DNA of 64,000 nucleotides, taken from the IMG/VR virus record IMGVR_UViG_3300008262_000003, positions 62,001-126,000 of that record; one strand, given 5' to 3'. Source of the DNA: a virus. Every line of letters begins with the position of its first letter. The first letter of the stretch is position 1. The notes beneath the pieces were generated by a model. The model was not told the origin of the DNA. It searched no databases and saw nothing but the letters and a program-made list of their open reading frames with translations. The position numbers were made by a program, and so were the translations under genes. Of the stretch, positions 51,998 to 60,121 are shown piece after piece.

Positions 51998-52213
51998 TTA
52001 TTGACCCATCTCCTTTTTTATTTCTTGGATTTTATCATACGTTGTTGTAACAACTTTTCTTTTGTTTATCATCTCTTGTCTCGTCTCCTCATCATAAGGA
52101 CAATGACGACAACCGGATCCACAACAGGATCCCCGATCCAAATGATACTGTTCAGTGAATACTACTTTTCCACCATCCAGATAATAATGTTTTCCTTCTA
52201 TAAATTCCTTCAT
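51998..52213 (-). CDS. DUF5522 Cys-rich protein (71 aa)
   Basis: The core VFTEQYHLDRGSCCGSGCRH then CPYDEE matches DUF5522, a small family common in Bacteroidota, with its CCGxGCxHCPY cysteine cluster that probably binds metal. An unusually good Shine-Dalgarno site (GGGAGGTG) lies 7 nt before the ATG at 52213. Function of the family is unknown. It is probably host-derived and well translated. The C-terminal 25 residues are a charged helix. Confidence 0.88.
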   Translation of the reverse strand: MKEFIEGKHYYLDGGKVVFTEQYHLDRGSCCGSGCRHCPYDEETRQEMINKRKVVTTTYDKIQEIKKEMGQ

Positions 52214-52349
52214 AAATCACACCTCCCAAATAAAACCATTCATGGGTTATACAATTAAAGTTTAGATAAACGGCAACATGCCAGTTATATAAATAATACA
52301 AAATAAACGGTAAGAGTAAAACTCTAAAAATCGTACCTATCATAAACAT
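52152..52349 (-). CDS. Possible small membrane peptide (65 aa)
   Basis: The frame has a hydrophobic N-terminus (FRVLLLPFILYYLYNWHVAV) and overlaps the 5' end of the DUF5522 gene by 62 nt in another frame. A TATTTAT string overlaps its start. It fills an otherwise empty 150-bp gap, but the long overlap and AT-rich composition make it doubtful. Confidence 0.3.
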   Translation of the reverse strand: MFMIGTIFRVLLLPFILYYLYNWHVAVYLNFNCITHEWFYLGGVIYEGIYRRKTLLSGWWKSSIH

Positions 52350-52362
52350 AAATATTTTAGAT

Positions 52363-52389
52363 AAAAAAGGGGTGGAATCCCACCCCTTT
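52363..52389 (-). terminator. Intrinsic terminator after ribonucleotide reductase
   Basis: The stem AAAGGGGTGG/CCACCCCTTT (52366-52375 with 52380-52389) with a 4-nt loop is followed on the minus strand by a T run. It lies 19 nt past the reductase stop. Confidence 0.92.
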
Positions 52390-52407
52390 GTTAGACAGTT
52401 TAATCAT

Positions 52408-54267
52408 TTATTTAATCTCACAAGCACCACCAGCACAAGCTAACTCACCACTCAAATCAGTATTATCTTGGGTTTCAACAACCTTTGATAAATCAATAGA
52501 GTGAAGTTTTTCAAACATCTCATAATACCTTTCTTCAGTAATATCTTCAAAAGGTGCCTGAATGTAACTGCCCCCATCGTAAGGTAAAACCGATAATCCA
52601 TTATAGAAGTTTCTATTATTCCACATCCATTCACCCGCCAATTCCCATTCATCTTCTTTCAAAGAAATGGTTGCTGATACGTTATGTGAATTAGAACCTG
52701 TTCTGTGACCTGGTTTAATCCATTCTTGTGATACACGTTTTACACGATCCAAGATTTGGAATGGACTTTCAGTTCTCAAAATAGCACCTTCAGGTGATTT
52801 TTGTGGAACGGAAATAACCGCAGTGTCGTGAGGACGGAAATACTCATCTTCCACTAACTCGGGGTGATTCTCTACCAAGTAAGAATAAATTGGTTCATTC
52901 TTACCCACACGAACACGACGAACATAATAATCGTTGTGCCAAGCGTGAATACCCGATGAAGTTCCAAGAGTTAATGATGTAGTTCCCGCAGGTTTTACTG
53001 TTGTAGATCTCGCCGCAGGATTGATACCAATGATTTTCGCAACTCGCTCATTCTCTTCATTAGCCATAGTAGCCGCTTGTGTCATATCATAACCTAACAC
53101 AGTTCCTGATCCAATACCCGTCATTGATACACCGATCAACGCATCTTTTTCAGTTGTTTTCTTCCAAATATCTCGTAGATAGTGAAAATCAGTATAACCC
53201 GCTTGTAATGTTCCAATGAACGCCGCCGCTTTTACTCGGGTGTTGAAGTCTTCTTGTGATTCAATATCTGATACATTTACCTCACATAAGTTACAAAACT
53301 GATATGGTCTCAAAGCGATCTCACAACACGGGTTGGTTCCCCAATCTTTATCGTTTGTAAAGTAGATACCGGGTTCTCCCGCACCTGACAACTCAACTCG
53401 TTTCCAAAGTTCCATAAAGAATTCTTTGGTGATTTTGTGACGAAGAAGAACTGCCGAGTTATTTGCTCTACCACGTTGTGGATTGTTTTCCCACCAAGAA
53501 CCTGATTTACAAGCAATCATCTCATCATCATCAGCACTAAACAAGGAAATCAAAGCTGCCCTACGAATCCCACCTGCTAGTACCGCATCCGCAATATGAC
53601 AAACAATATCATGAACCTCAATCGGACTTAATCTATCACCATCTTCTTTTGAATCTAATACCTTTGTGATATTATGAACACAATCTTTTAATGGTTGGGG
53701 ACCCGGTGCTTTACCACCCGATGTTACCAATGCAGCACCTTTTGGTCGGATATCTGAAAAATCAAAATCAGGTGTTGATGTGTTTTGACCAAAATATGAC
53801 TTCATCAATACTTTAATCGCATCCGCCCATCCTTCAATACTATCACCAACCAAGTATCTTCTTTTTCTTGTTGCCGATGGTTTTCTAATTTCAGGTAATT
53901 TATCTACGTGATGTTTCTGAACAGAATAACCAACACCTGTACCACCTAACAATAAGAACATACACTCAGCAAAACTATCCAAGTGGTCTATCGGTAAGTA
54001 AGAACAGTTATAAATTCTGTTTGGTGATATTTCAATTGGTCTTCCCCCAAATTGAAGTGATCTCATTGAAGGTAACACTTTTTTGTTGTAAACCAACTTA
54101 TATACTTCTCTAATCTCTGATTCTAAGGATGGATATTTCTTAATGTGCATATCCATATTTCTTGTAACCAGTTCGTCCCATGTTTCTCTTCTATTTAACT
54201 CGGGAACATATTTGGCGTATTTCATATACACCGTTAAATCTGACAAAATCTTCTGTGAAGCGTCCAT
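52408..54267 (-). CDS. nrdJ: Class II (B12-dependent) ribonucleoside-triphosphate reductase (619 aa)
   Basis: The product has the NrdJ/RTPR layout: RIYNCSYLP with Cys88, the substrate loop with NPCCEIALRPYQFCNLCEVN (near residues 312-331) carrying the thiyl-radical and partner Cys, and the C-terminal redox tail with Cys611 and Cys616. It converts ribonucleotides to deoxyribonucleotides using adenosylcobalamin, without oxygen or a separate radical subunit. It is a single-chain enzyme and 100-150 residues shorter than the lactobacillus RTPR. It lies 11 nt after the helicase gene. Host cobalamin supply is needed. Confidence 0.95.
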   Translation of the reverse strand: MDASQKILSDLTVYMKYAKYVPELNRRETWDELVTRNMDMHIKKYPSLESEIREVYKLVYNKKVLPSMRSLQFGGRPIEISPNRIYNCSYLPIDHLDSFAECMFLLLGGTGVGYSVQKHHVDKLPEIRKPSATRKRRYLVGDSIEGWADAIKVLMKSYFGQNTSTPDFDFSDIRPKGAALVTSGGKAPGPQPLKDCVHNITKVLDSKEDGDRLSPIEVHDIVCHIADAVLAGGIRRAALISLFSADDDEMIACKSGSWWENNPQRGRANNSAVLLRHKITKEFFMELWKRVELSGAGEPGIYFTNDKDWGTNPCCEIALRPYQFCNLCEVNVSDIESQEDFNTRVKAAAFIGTLQAGYTDFHYLRDIWKKTTEKDALIGVSMTGIGSGTVLGYDMTQAATMANEENERVAKIIGINPAARSTTVKPAGTTSLTLGTSSGIHAWHNDYYVRRVRVGKNEPIYSYLVENHPELVEDEYFRPHDTAVISVPQKSPEGAILRTESPFQILDRVKRVSQEWIKPGHRTGSNSHNVSATISLKEDEWELAGEWMWNNRNFYNGLSVLPYDGGSYIQAPFEDITEERYYEMFEKLHSIDLSKVVETQDNTDLSGELACAGGACEIK

Positions 54268-54278
54268 TTTAATTCTTT

Positions 54279-55673
54279 TTAATTGTTACTATTTTGTTTA
54301 TTTCCTTCTCGAGACTTACGTTTTTCCATAAGCTCTTTAATTCGGTCTCTTTGCTTTTCTTCTTTCTTTTCCTCAAAGCCTAGGAACGTAACTGAACTCT
54401 CAGTGTCAATCTCCATCATCTTGTTATTGAATTTACAATTCTCAAACACCACACCATCTTTACCCAATCGCGACTTGGTGATAGCAATGGTTGCCAAATC
54501 CATTTCCTTCTGTTGAAGTGTTTTGGCGATAGAGATAATTACGTGACCAACTTGTGCTTTTTTAATGGATCCACCCATTTGGTCTGTCGTAACAACCTCT
54601 GATGAAATAGATGATCTATTACCTTGTGTTGCTGTCCAACCTGCGATACTCAATTCGTGACACATTGCTTCAAATCCTCTCATCACTGAACCTTCACTTT
54701 TCCATTCATCACCAAGATTCTTGTCCGGAACCACACAATCGATATAATCTAATAATACGATGTCAATTTTTGTTCCGTCAGCAATTAATTTTCTAACTTG
54801 GTTTTTTATTTGGTTCATTGTCATAGTATCAGATGGTAACTTCATCAAAACCAATTCATTTGGCATCGAGTTTTGAATTTCACGTACCTTATCTAATACC
54901 TCATCCTTTTTTTCAGACAATTCATCAGGACTGATGCCGGTCCATATCGTGAAATGTTTTCTCTGAATAATTTTAGGATTATCTTCAAAGAAGATTTGTA
55001 GAACATTATATCCGTGAGCAAACGCTGTGTTGGCAATTTTAGTTAAGATTGTACTTTTACCCACACCTGTTGGTGCAAGAATCACTCCAATCTCACCTTT
55101 AGCTAATCCTCCATTTAATAAGTTGTCAATACCAGGTATTCCCATCGGAATAGGATGTCTGAAATCATCATTTAGAACCTCATCTAGGTTACCAAAGACA
55201 TCTGACATACCATCCTTTCTCTCACCAACTTGTAACGCCTCACGTACAAGTTCTTCCAACTGATCATAGTTTTCAAACTCACCATTATCAATTACCTTTT
55301 GAGCCTTGGTCATTACTTTCTGTAATTCTTGTTGCTTACAAAACTTCAAAGCCTTTTCCTGAACAAACTGACTTCCTTCAAATGGACTATTTTTAACTTG
55401 GTTAATAGTATCCATAAGGATCTTTAACATCGTTTCATTCGGAAACTCACTCTTAGTTTGTTGCTCCAAAGTATCAAAAGATGGTGTGCAATCATACTTC
55501 TTATAATATTCTTTTATAAGTTGTATTAACGTCTTGAAATACTTGTTATCAAAATACGAGGGTTCAATTACGTCTAAAATGCTACGAGCGAAATCTTTGT
55601 CAACGATAATCTGATTTAATAATTGTAACTGAAAAGTTTGACCTAGATACTCGAAATTTTTTACTTTAGACAT
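54279..55673 (-). CDS. Replicative DNA helicase, DnaB/gp41-like (464 aa)
   Basis: An N-terminal helical domain (residues 1-130) is followed by a RecA-type ATPase with Walker A APTGVGKST near residue 202, Walker B IVLLDYID, and the DnaB-type ITKSRLGKDG arginine-finger region. It unwinds DNA at the fork and works with the primase at 24845-25744. The last 30 residues are charged and low-complexity. A TATTTAT element lies 23 nt upstream. Confidence 0.95.
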   Translation of the reverse strand: MSKVKNFEYLGQTFQLQLLNQIIVDKDFARSILDVIEPSYFDNKYFKTLIQLIKEYYKKYDCTPSFDTLEQQTKSEFPNETMLKILMDTINQVKNSPFEGSQFVQEKALKFCKQQELQKVMTKAQKVIDNGEFENYDQLEELVREALQVGERKDGMSDVFGNLDEVLNDDFRHPIPMGIPGIDNLLNGGLAKGEIGVILAPTGVGKSTILTKIANTAFAHGYNVLQIFFEDNPKIIQRKHFTIWTGISPDELSEKKDEVLDKVREIQNSMPNELVLMKLPSDTMTMNQIKNQVRKLIADGTKIDIVLLDYIDCVVPDKNLGDEWKSEGSVMRGFEAMCHELSIAGWTATQGNRSSISSEVVTTDQMGGSIKKAQVGHVIISIAKTLQQKEMDLATIAITKSRLGKDGVVFENCKFNNKMMEIDTESSVTFLGFEEKKEEKQRDRIKELMEKRKSREGNKQNSNN

Positions 55674-55696
55674 ACGATTTTTTTTTAGCTGTTTTG

Positions 55697-55703
55697 ATAA
55701 ATA
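55697..55703 (-). promoter_or_regulatory. TATTTAT element before the helicase gene
   Basis: The minus strand reads GTATATTTATCAAA, 23 nt before the ATG at 55673. Confidence 0.35.
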
Positions 55704-55709
55704 TACAGG

Positions 55710-56162
55710 TTATAGACTAATGTTCAAATATTCTGTTGTTAAATTTTCAGATGAAAAAATGTCAGTTAAGTCTTTTAACACTGCTTTAATTTCCGGACGT
55801 ACATCCACAGTATATCTAACCTTGGGTGGATACACTTTGGCATCAAAATTTCTATGACAAATTGTGTGATCGCCCACTTTTACATACATACGGAACTCCT
55901 CAGCACCATCCGTGTAAGATGTATTCATAACATTTGGATCTTCCTCAATAATATGTTTATTATCCAATAGGTAGATTACACTTTTCATCTTCAAATCATA
56001 TTGAAGTTTTTCACCTAAACCTTTGAAATAATCATAAAACTCCATCGAATTTTTTGCCTTCGGATTGTAGTTTCTTACATTGAAAAATCGTTGAACTACG
56101 ATGTTATCATTCAATGTCATTAGAAATTCCATTTTGGTAATTTCTTGTTCTTTTGTACTCAT
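55710..56162 (-). CDS. Unknown replication-region protein (150 aa)
   Basis: The ATG at 56162 overlaps the RNase H stop as ATGA, so the two are coupled. The product is mixed alpha/beta with IVVQRFFNVRNYN, a MYVKVGDHTICHRNF strand pair and a helical C-terminus. No motif is recognised. It lies between RNase H and helicase, so a helicase-loader or accessory role is possible by context only. Confidence 0.7.
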   Translation of the reverse strand: MSTKEQEITKMEFLMTLNDNIVVQRFFNVRNYNPKAKNSMEFYDYFKGLGEKLQYDLKMKSVIYLLDNKHIIEEDPNVMNTSYTDGAEEFRMYVKVGDHTICHRNFDAKVYPPKVRYTVDVRPEIKAVLKDLTDIFSSENLTTEYLNISL

Positions 56163-57169
56163 TTTGTTTGATTTTTTTTGTGATACATTTTTTCTTTTCT
56201 CGTAAGTTTCATAAAGGGTCTTACGAAATCAACCCACGCCTCGTCCTTTTTGGGTAAGAACTTGAAAAACCCATCTTCCGTCATCATTCGGATTAAATTC
56301 CTGTAACCCCTATCCTCGGGATCCAAGGATTCTTCGTAATAATCTCGTACTAATTCTTTCGCATCTTCTGTAATTAAAGGGTTTGACAAATCTATTATCT
56401 GTTCATTGATTTGATAATACTCTTCCCCAAAGATACCTAATTTTGTCTTACCAGTCAAAATATTTTTTAATGTATTGTTATCCTTAAATTCCTTTAACAA
56501 TTCCTCACTTTTTTCTAAAATATACTTGACACTAACAATTTCAGTTTGAACTTCAGGGAAGAATTTTACCAACGTTTTTTCACCAAGTCCGTAAATACCA
56601 TTGATATTGTCCGACTTGTCTCCCATCAAAATTTTTAGAGTTTTTGTGTTTTCTACAGGAACTTTGATCTCTTGTAAGCTTACCCTATCATTTTTCACAA
56701 AAAATTTTCGGTGTGAAGGATTATAAACCCTTACTTTATCATTAACTAATTGTAAATAATCTTTATCTGCCGAAAATATTGTCTTATCCTCATTCTCTGA
56801 AATCAAACAATAATACGCAATCAAATCGTCCGATTCATTGTTAGGAACCTCTAACTGACGAACAAAGATCTCCTCCAAATAAGACCTAACTCTTGTCTTC
56901 TGATCATCATATGACTGATACTTTTCATCAGTCATTGTATTACGTCTGTTTTCCTTATACTGTGGATATATTTTCTTACGAGTTGATGAATTATTCTCCC
57001 CGTCCCAAAACACAATTACTTTGTCGTAATTATTATCCTCCAAAAATTTTCTGATAGTATTCAAAAAGTGAAAAACCCCACCAATGTGCTTACCATTATG
57101 ATAAAATTCTCGAACTCCGTGAAATCCAATCTTGAATAGATTGTTGCCATCAATAAGTAGGGTTTTCAC
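56159..57169 (-). CDS. 5'-3' exonuclease / RNase H, FEN-like (336 aa)
   Basis: The product has the FEN/T4 RNase H acidic motifs: LLIDGNNLF, VFWDGENN, NNESDDLIAYY, FSADKDYLQL and MGDKSDNINGIYGLGEKT, the last being the helix-hairpin-helix/H3TH. It removes RNA primers and 5' flaps on the lagging strand. Length fits T4 Rnh plus a short C-terminal extension. It starts with GTG at 57169 and lies 7 nt after uvsX. Confidence 0.93.
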   Translation of the reverse strand: MKTLLIDGNNLFKIGFHGVREFYHNGKHIGGVFHFLNTIRKFLEDNNYDKVIVFWDGENNSSTRKKIYPQYKENRRNTMTDEKYQSYDDQKTRVRSYLEEIFVRQLEVPNNESDDLIAYYCLISENEDKTIFSADKDYLQLVNDKVRVYNPSHRKFFVKNDRVSLQEIKVPVENTKTLKILMGDKSDNINGIYGLGEKTLVKFFPEVQTEIVSVKYILEKSEELLKEFKDNNTLKNILTGKTKLGIFGEEYYQINEQIIDLSNPLITEDAKELVRDYYEESLDPEDRGYRNLIRMMTEDGFFKFLPKKDEAWVDFVRPFMKLTRKEKMYHKKNQTK

Positions 57170-57176
57170 AATTAAA

Positions 57177-58184
57177 TTAGTTTAAGGATTCTTTCTCTTC
57201 TTTCAAATCAAAGTCACCATCAGATCCGATAACATCTTTCCAATACTCAGCATATTCTTTCTTATACCTTTCAACCGATGCCTTTTCTTCTGTGCTATCC
57301 TTACCCGATAAGAATCCGTGGGGTGTAACAATAATCTTACCATCATCATATCCTAATCCGTTGATGTGGTTCTTCAATACAGAAATCTTACTACGAATTG
57401 CGAACTTAACCGTTCTTTTGTCTTTGGTCGCTGTGATCTTAGTGGTTCCCGCACCTTTTTGATTACCAAACAAAAATACCAATGATGAATTCAACCATAC
57501 CGCGTTTCCACCTTTAGCCATAATTTTTGGTTGTCCAAAAGGATTATCCGGTAACTCAACCCAAGGTTGGTTAACAATCACCAAAGAGTTTTGATAATTT
57601 GAATCTGTCTTTCTTGATCCTGAAATTCTTTGGTTAATACCCATACCAATTTTGTCAGATAATACCGAAGCGTTGTGTTGCTTACCACCCTTACCATCAA
57701 AGGTCATTTTACACGGCACAGAACCCACAGAATCCCACAAGAATAGAAGATCATACTCAATCTCACCTTTCTCTTGTGCGTCCAACATATCGTTGATATA
57801 GTCGGTTATTTGCTCAATATACTCAAAGTTATTATTGAAGATGAAAAATCCATCCCAATCAACCTCACCTGTAGTTTCGTCAATAACCTCTTCACATTCA
57901 AATCCCATCAAACGAGCGTGTTCAAACGACCACTTTTGTTCGGTGATAATGAATACAGGAAGAATACCCTTTCTCTGAGCATCAACCGCAGTTTTAACCA
58001 ACGCTGTTGTTTTACCCGTATCTGAGTGACCCAAAAACATATTAATATGTCCCATCGCAGGACCAGGAACACCAACCGCATCCAAAAAATCAGGACCCAA
58101 GTCAAAATAACTTTGTGGTTTGTACTTCGCTGACGTAGAAAATTTCTCTTTTACTTTTTTGAAATCCGCTTTCTTAATCGCCAT
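57177..58184 (-). CDS. uvsX: Recombinase, UvsX/RecA-like (335 aa)
   Basis: Walker A GHSDTGKTT lies at residues 52-60, Walker B LLFLWDSVGSV near residue 150, and the L2-like GNAVWLNSSLVFLFG strand follows. The C-terminus is acidic. It forms filaments on ssDNA and drives recombination-dependent replication together with gp46/gp47 and the SSB encoded just upstream. An A-rich leader (AGTAAAAAAGAAAAAAATG) precedes the start. Terminator 58208-58248 separates it from the SSB gene. Confidence 0.95.
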   Translation of the reverse strand: MAIKKADFKKVKEKFSTSAKYKPQSYFDLGPDFLDAVGVPGPAMGHINMFLGHSDTGKTTALVKTAVDAQRKGILPVFIITEQKWSFEHARLMGFECEEVIDETTGEVDWDGFFIFNNNFEYIEQITDYINDMLDAQEKGEIEYDLLFLWDSVGSVPCKMTFDGKGGKQHNASVLSDKIGMGINQRISGSRKTDSNYQNSLVIVNQPWVELPDNPFGQPKIMAKGGNAVWLNSSLVFLFGNQKGAGTTKITATKDKRTVKFAIRSKISVLKNHINGLGYDDGKIIVTPHGFLSGKDSTEEKASVERYKKEYAEYWKDVIGSDGDFDLKEEKESLN

Positions 58185-58207
58185 TTTTTTCTTTTTTACT
58201 TATTAAA

Positions 58208-58248
58208 CAAAAAGAACTTGGATACCCAATTTATTCAAGTATCCAAGT
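58208..58248 (-). terminator. Intrinsic terminator after the SSB gene
   Basis: The 10-bp stem ACTTGGATAC/GTATCCAAGT (58239-58248 with 58216-58225) has a 13-nt loop and is followed by TCTTTTTG on the minus strand. The leakiness needed to reach uvsX, or a separate uvsX promoter, is not visible. Confidence 0.8.
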
Positions 58249-58257
58249 CCCATTAAA

Positions 58258-59097
58258 TTAGAACGGCATATCTCCGCTCGCGTCATCAAATGCTTGTGGA
58301 TCTGAATATGATTTACCACCCATAGATGTGGTAGATTCAGTTGAGTCTCCATAAACATACTTACCCAAATCGTTGTCCCAACGTGGGGTTTCGCCATTGG
58401 CAATCGCCTCTAAATATTCCGCTGGTTTTTTGGAATAAACATTAGACCATACCAACTCATCATCCAACCACTCTTTTGCTGTCACAGCATTTTCGTGTAA
58501 TGGTGTTGGATCATCATACATAATGGTCTGAACATTCGTATATTCTTTACCATTACCCGTCTTAGCCTTGTTCATTTGGATAATTAAGTCACGACCTTTC
58601 TCAGCGTCGGTGATATCACCTTTTGCTCTCCAAATAGGAATAATCTTATCCAAGATACCCTCATTCTTAAAGTTGTGTTTGAATCTCCAAAACTTAACCC
58701 CATCTTCTTCGTGATCACGATCTACAACTTTTACAATGTAAAATTTACGTGAACGATACTGTTTAGCCAATTCCTTGTCAGAATCTTTACCCGTCGCCAT
58801 TAATTCTTCGTACAACTCGTTCAACGGGGAACGTTCGTTGTCGTTTTTACCAGGATCAAAAAACTTTTGCCATTTTCCACCAACTTGGATCTCATGGAAC
58901 CATACTTCCTTAAAAGGTGATGAACCATCAGGTGTTGGTAGAATACGGATTCTAGCTTGACCTTCTTTTGATTTTTCAGGAAGAAGACATGTGAAATACT
59001 TCTTCATTCGCTCTTCCTGCGACATCCCAGAACTAGAGGATGTTCCCGTTTGCGTGTTTTTTTCGTATTGTGACAATACTGCGTCTAATGAACTCAT
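58258..59097 (-). CDS. Single-stranded DNA-binding protein, gp32-like (279 aa)
   Basis: The product has the T4 gp32 layout: a short basic/polar N-terminus, a core with WFHEIQVGGKWQKFFDP and RSRKFYIVKVVDRDHEEDG OB-fold strands, and an acidic C-terminal tail ending DDASGDMPF that recruits partners. It coats ssDNA at the fork. Its own host-type promoter and terminators on both sides make it a monocistronic unit, consistent with high demand. Confidence 0.92.
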   Translation of the reverse strand: MSSLDAVLSQYEKNTQTGTSSSSGMSQEERMKKYFTCLLPEKSKEGQARIRILPTPDGSSPFKEVWFHEIQVGGKWQKFFDPGKNDNERSPLNELYEELMATGKDSDKELAKQYRSRKFYIVKVVDRDHEEDGVKFWRFKHNFKNEGILDKIIPIWRAKGDITDAEKGRDLIIQMNKAKTGNGKEYTNVQTIMYDDPTPLHENAVTAKEWLDDELVWSNVYSKKPAEYLEAIANGETPRWDNDLGKYVYGDSTESTTSMGGKSYSDPQAFDDASGDMPF

Positions 59098-59123
59098 ATA
59101 AAAAAAATTTAGTGTTTACAATT

Positions 59124-59154
59124 CAATAATAAAACAAAAATGAACATAGTCAAA
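59124..59154 (-). promoter_or_regulatory. Bacteroidota-type promoter of the SSB gene
   Basis: The minus strand reads TTTG (59151-59154), 19 bp, TATTATTG (59124-59131), one mismatch to TAnnTTTG, 26 nt before the ATG at 59097. Confidence 0.5.
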
Positions 59155-59178
59155 TTAAAAAAGGGGTCCGAAGACCCC
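59155..59178 (-). terminator. Intrinsic terminator with UUCG tetraloop
   Basis: On the minus strand the stem GGGGTC/GACCCC (59173-59178 with 59163-59168) closes a UUCG tetraloop and is followed by TTTTTT. It lies 11 nt past the stop of the gene ending at 59190. Confidence 0.92.
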
Positions 59179-59189
59179 TATATTTTTTT

Positions 59190-59849
59190 TTAAGGATACT
59201 TAAATTGATTTTGTTGTCCGTAATACATGTCATCTGTATATGAATCAAAGGTATCTCTAACTTCAGAATCTGTAAAATCTGAAATCTCATCAGATGTTAA
59301 AACATATTCTTTACCTGTTTTTTCAAAATCTTCCTCCTTTTCTTGGAAGAAATCGGTAAGTTTTTGGTTGAATGGTCCCGAATCTAAACTTCTTAACTCT
59401 AATTTCTCCTCGGGAGTTCTTGGACGGTATTTTTCTATCTTATTTTCAATTTGATTTAACTTATCCGTTAAGTTACTCATCTCAGAAACTTTTGTCTGTA
59501 AATCTTCTAATTGTTTAAACAAATCTTCAAAATAATCTTTTTGTTTTTTCTCAATAGATTCCTGAGATTTTACTAGGTCCGTAACATCCAATTCTTCAGT
59601 TCCGTCTTTTTCTTCTTTTTTCTCGTCACCAATCTTTTGAACATCTTTATCCACATCAACATCGATCACTTCAGCAGGAGGACCTACTTCACCACCAACA
59701 GGTGGGGGTGCAATAGAACCTTCGGGTTCTGCAGGTGGTGGAGGTGGAACATCTCCTGGAGGAGGTGGAACCGCCTCTTGTTCCATTATGTATTTGTTAA
59801 TACGATTGTATCTTGACAATTCTTCCAATATTTTTTTCTCTACCGACAT
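59190..59849 (-). CDS. Proline-rich coiled-coil protein (219 aa)
   Basis: After a helical N-terminus (MSVEKKILEELSRYN), residues 27-60 are a Pro-rich stretch (VPPPPGDVPPPPPAEP), followed by an acidic region and a coiled coil near residues 95-140 (FKQLEDLQTKVSEMSNLTDK). The C-terminus is acidic and Tyr-rich. No domain is recognised. It lies directly after the hub-like and 74-aa genes, so it could be a virion or scaffolding component. Confidence 0.75.
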   Translation of the reverse strand: MSVEKKILEELSRYNRINKYIMEQEAVPPPPGDVPPPPPAEPEGSIAPPPVGGEVGPPAEVIDVDVDKDVQKIGDEKKEEKDGTEELDVTDLVKSQESIEKKQKDYFEDLFKQLEDLQTKVSEMSNLTDKLNQIENKIEKYRPRTPEEKLELRSLDSGPFNQKLTDFFQEKEEDFEKTGKEYVLTSDEISDFTDSEVRDTFDSYTDDMYYGQQNQFKYP

Positions 59850-59853
59850 CTTA

Positions 59854-60078
59854 TTATCCGTTTAATAATTGTTTATAACCTGTTGGTGTTTCGACTTGGA
59901 TTTTTCTAGAAGCGTTCTTCACGTTATCCACTCTTTCAATTAAACCATCTCTCATACTTATTTGATAACAATCACCTGTGTCTAAATCACACACCTCAGT
60001 ATAACCATTATCTAAAGTTTTTTGTGAAATCCTTGTATTCTTACCAAGGTATCTATCTAAATGTTCTTTAATATTCAT
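59854..60078 (-). CDS. Small unknown protein (74 aa)
   Basis: The product (MNIKEHLDRYLGKNTRISQK at the start) is a compact mixed fold with EVCDLDTGDCYQISMRDG in the middle. No family is recognised. It lies 4 nt before the Pro-rich gene and 43 nt after the giant hub-like gene; a TATTTAT element is 17 nt upstream. Confidence 0.7.
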   Translation of the reverse strand: MNIKEHLDRYLGKNTRISQKTLDNGYTEVCDLDTGDCYQISMRDGLIERVDNVKNASRKIQVETPTGYKQLLNG

Positions 60079-60095
60079 AATATTATCTTTGTTTA

Positions 60096-60102
60096 ATAAA
60101 TA
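60096..60102 (-). promoter_or_regulatory. TATTTAT element
   Basis: The minus strand reads GATATTTATTAA, 17 nt before the ATG at 60078. Confidence 0.4.
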
Positions 60103-60121
60103 TCTAGTTTTTTCGTTAGTT

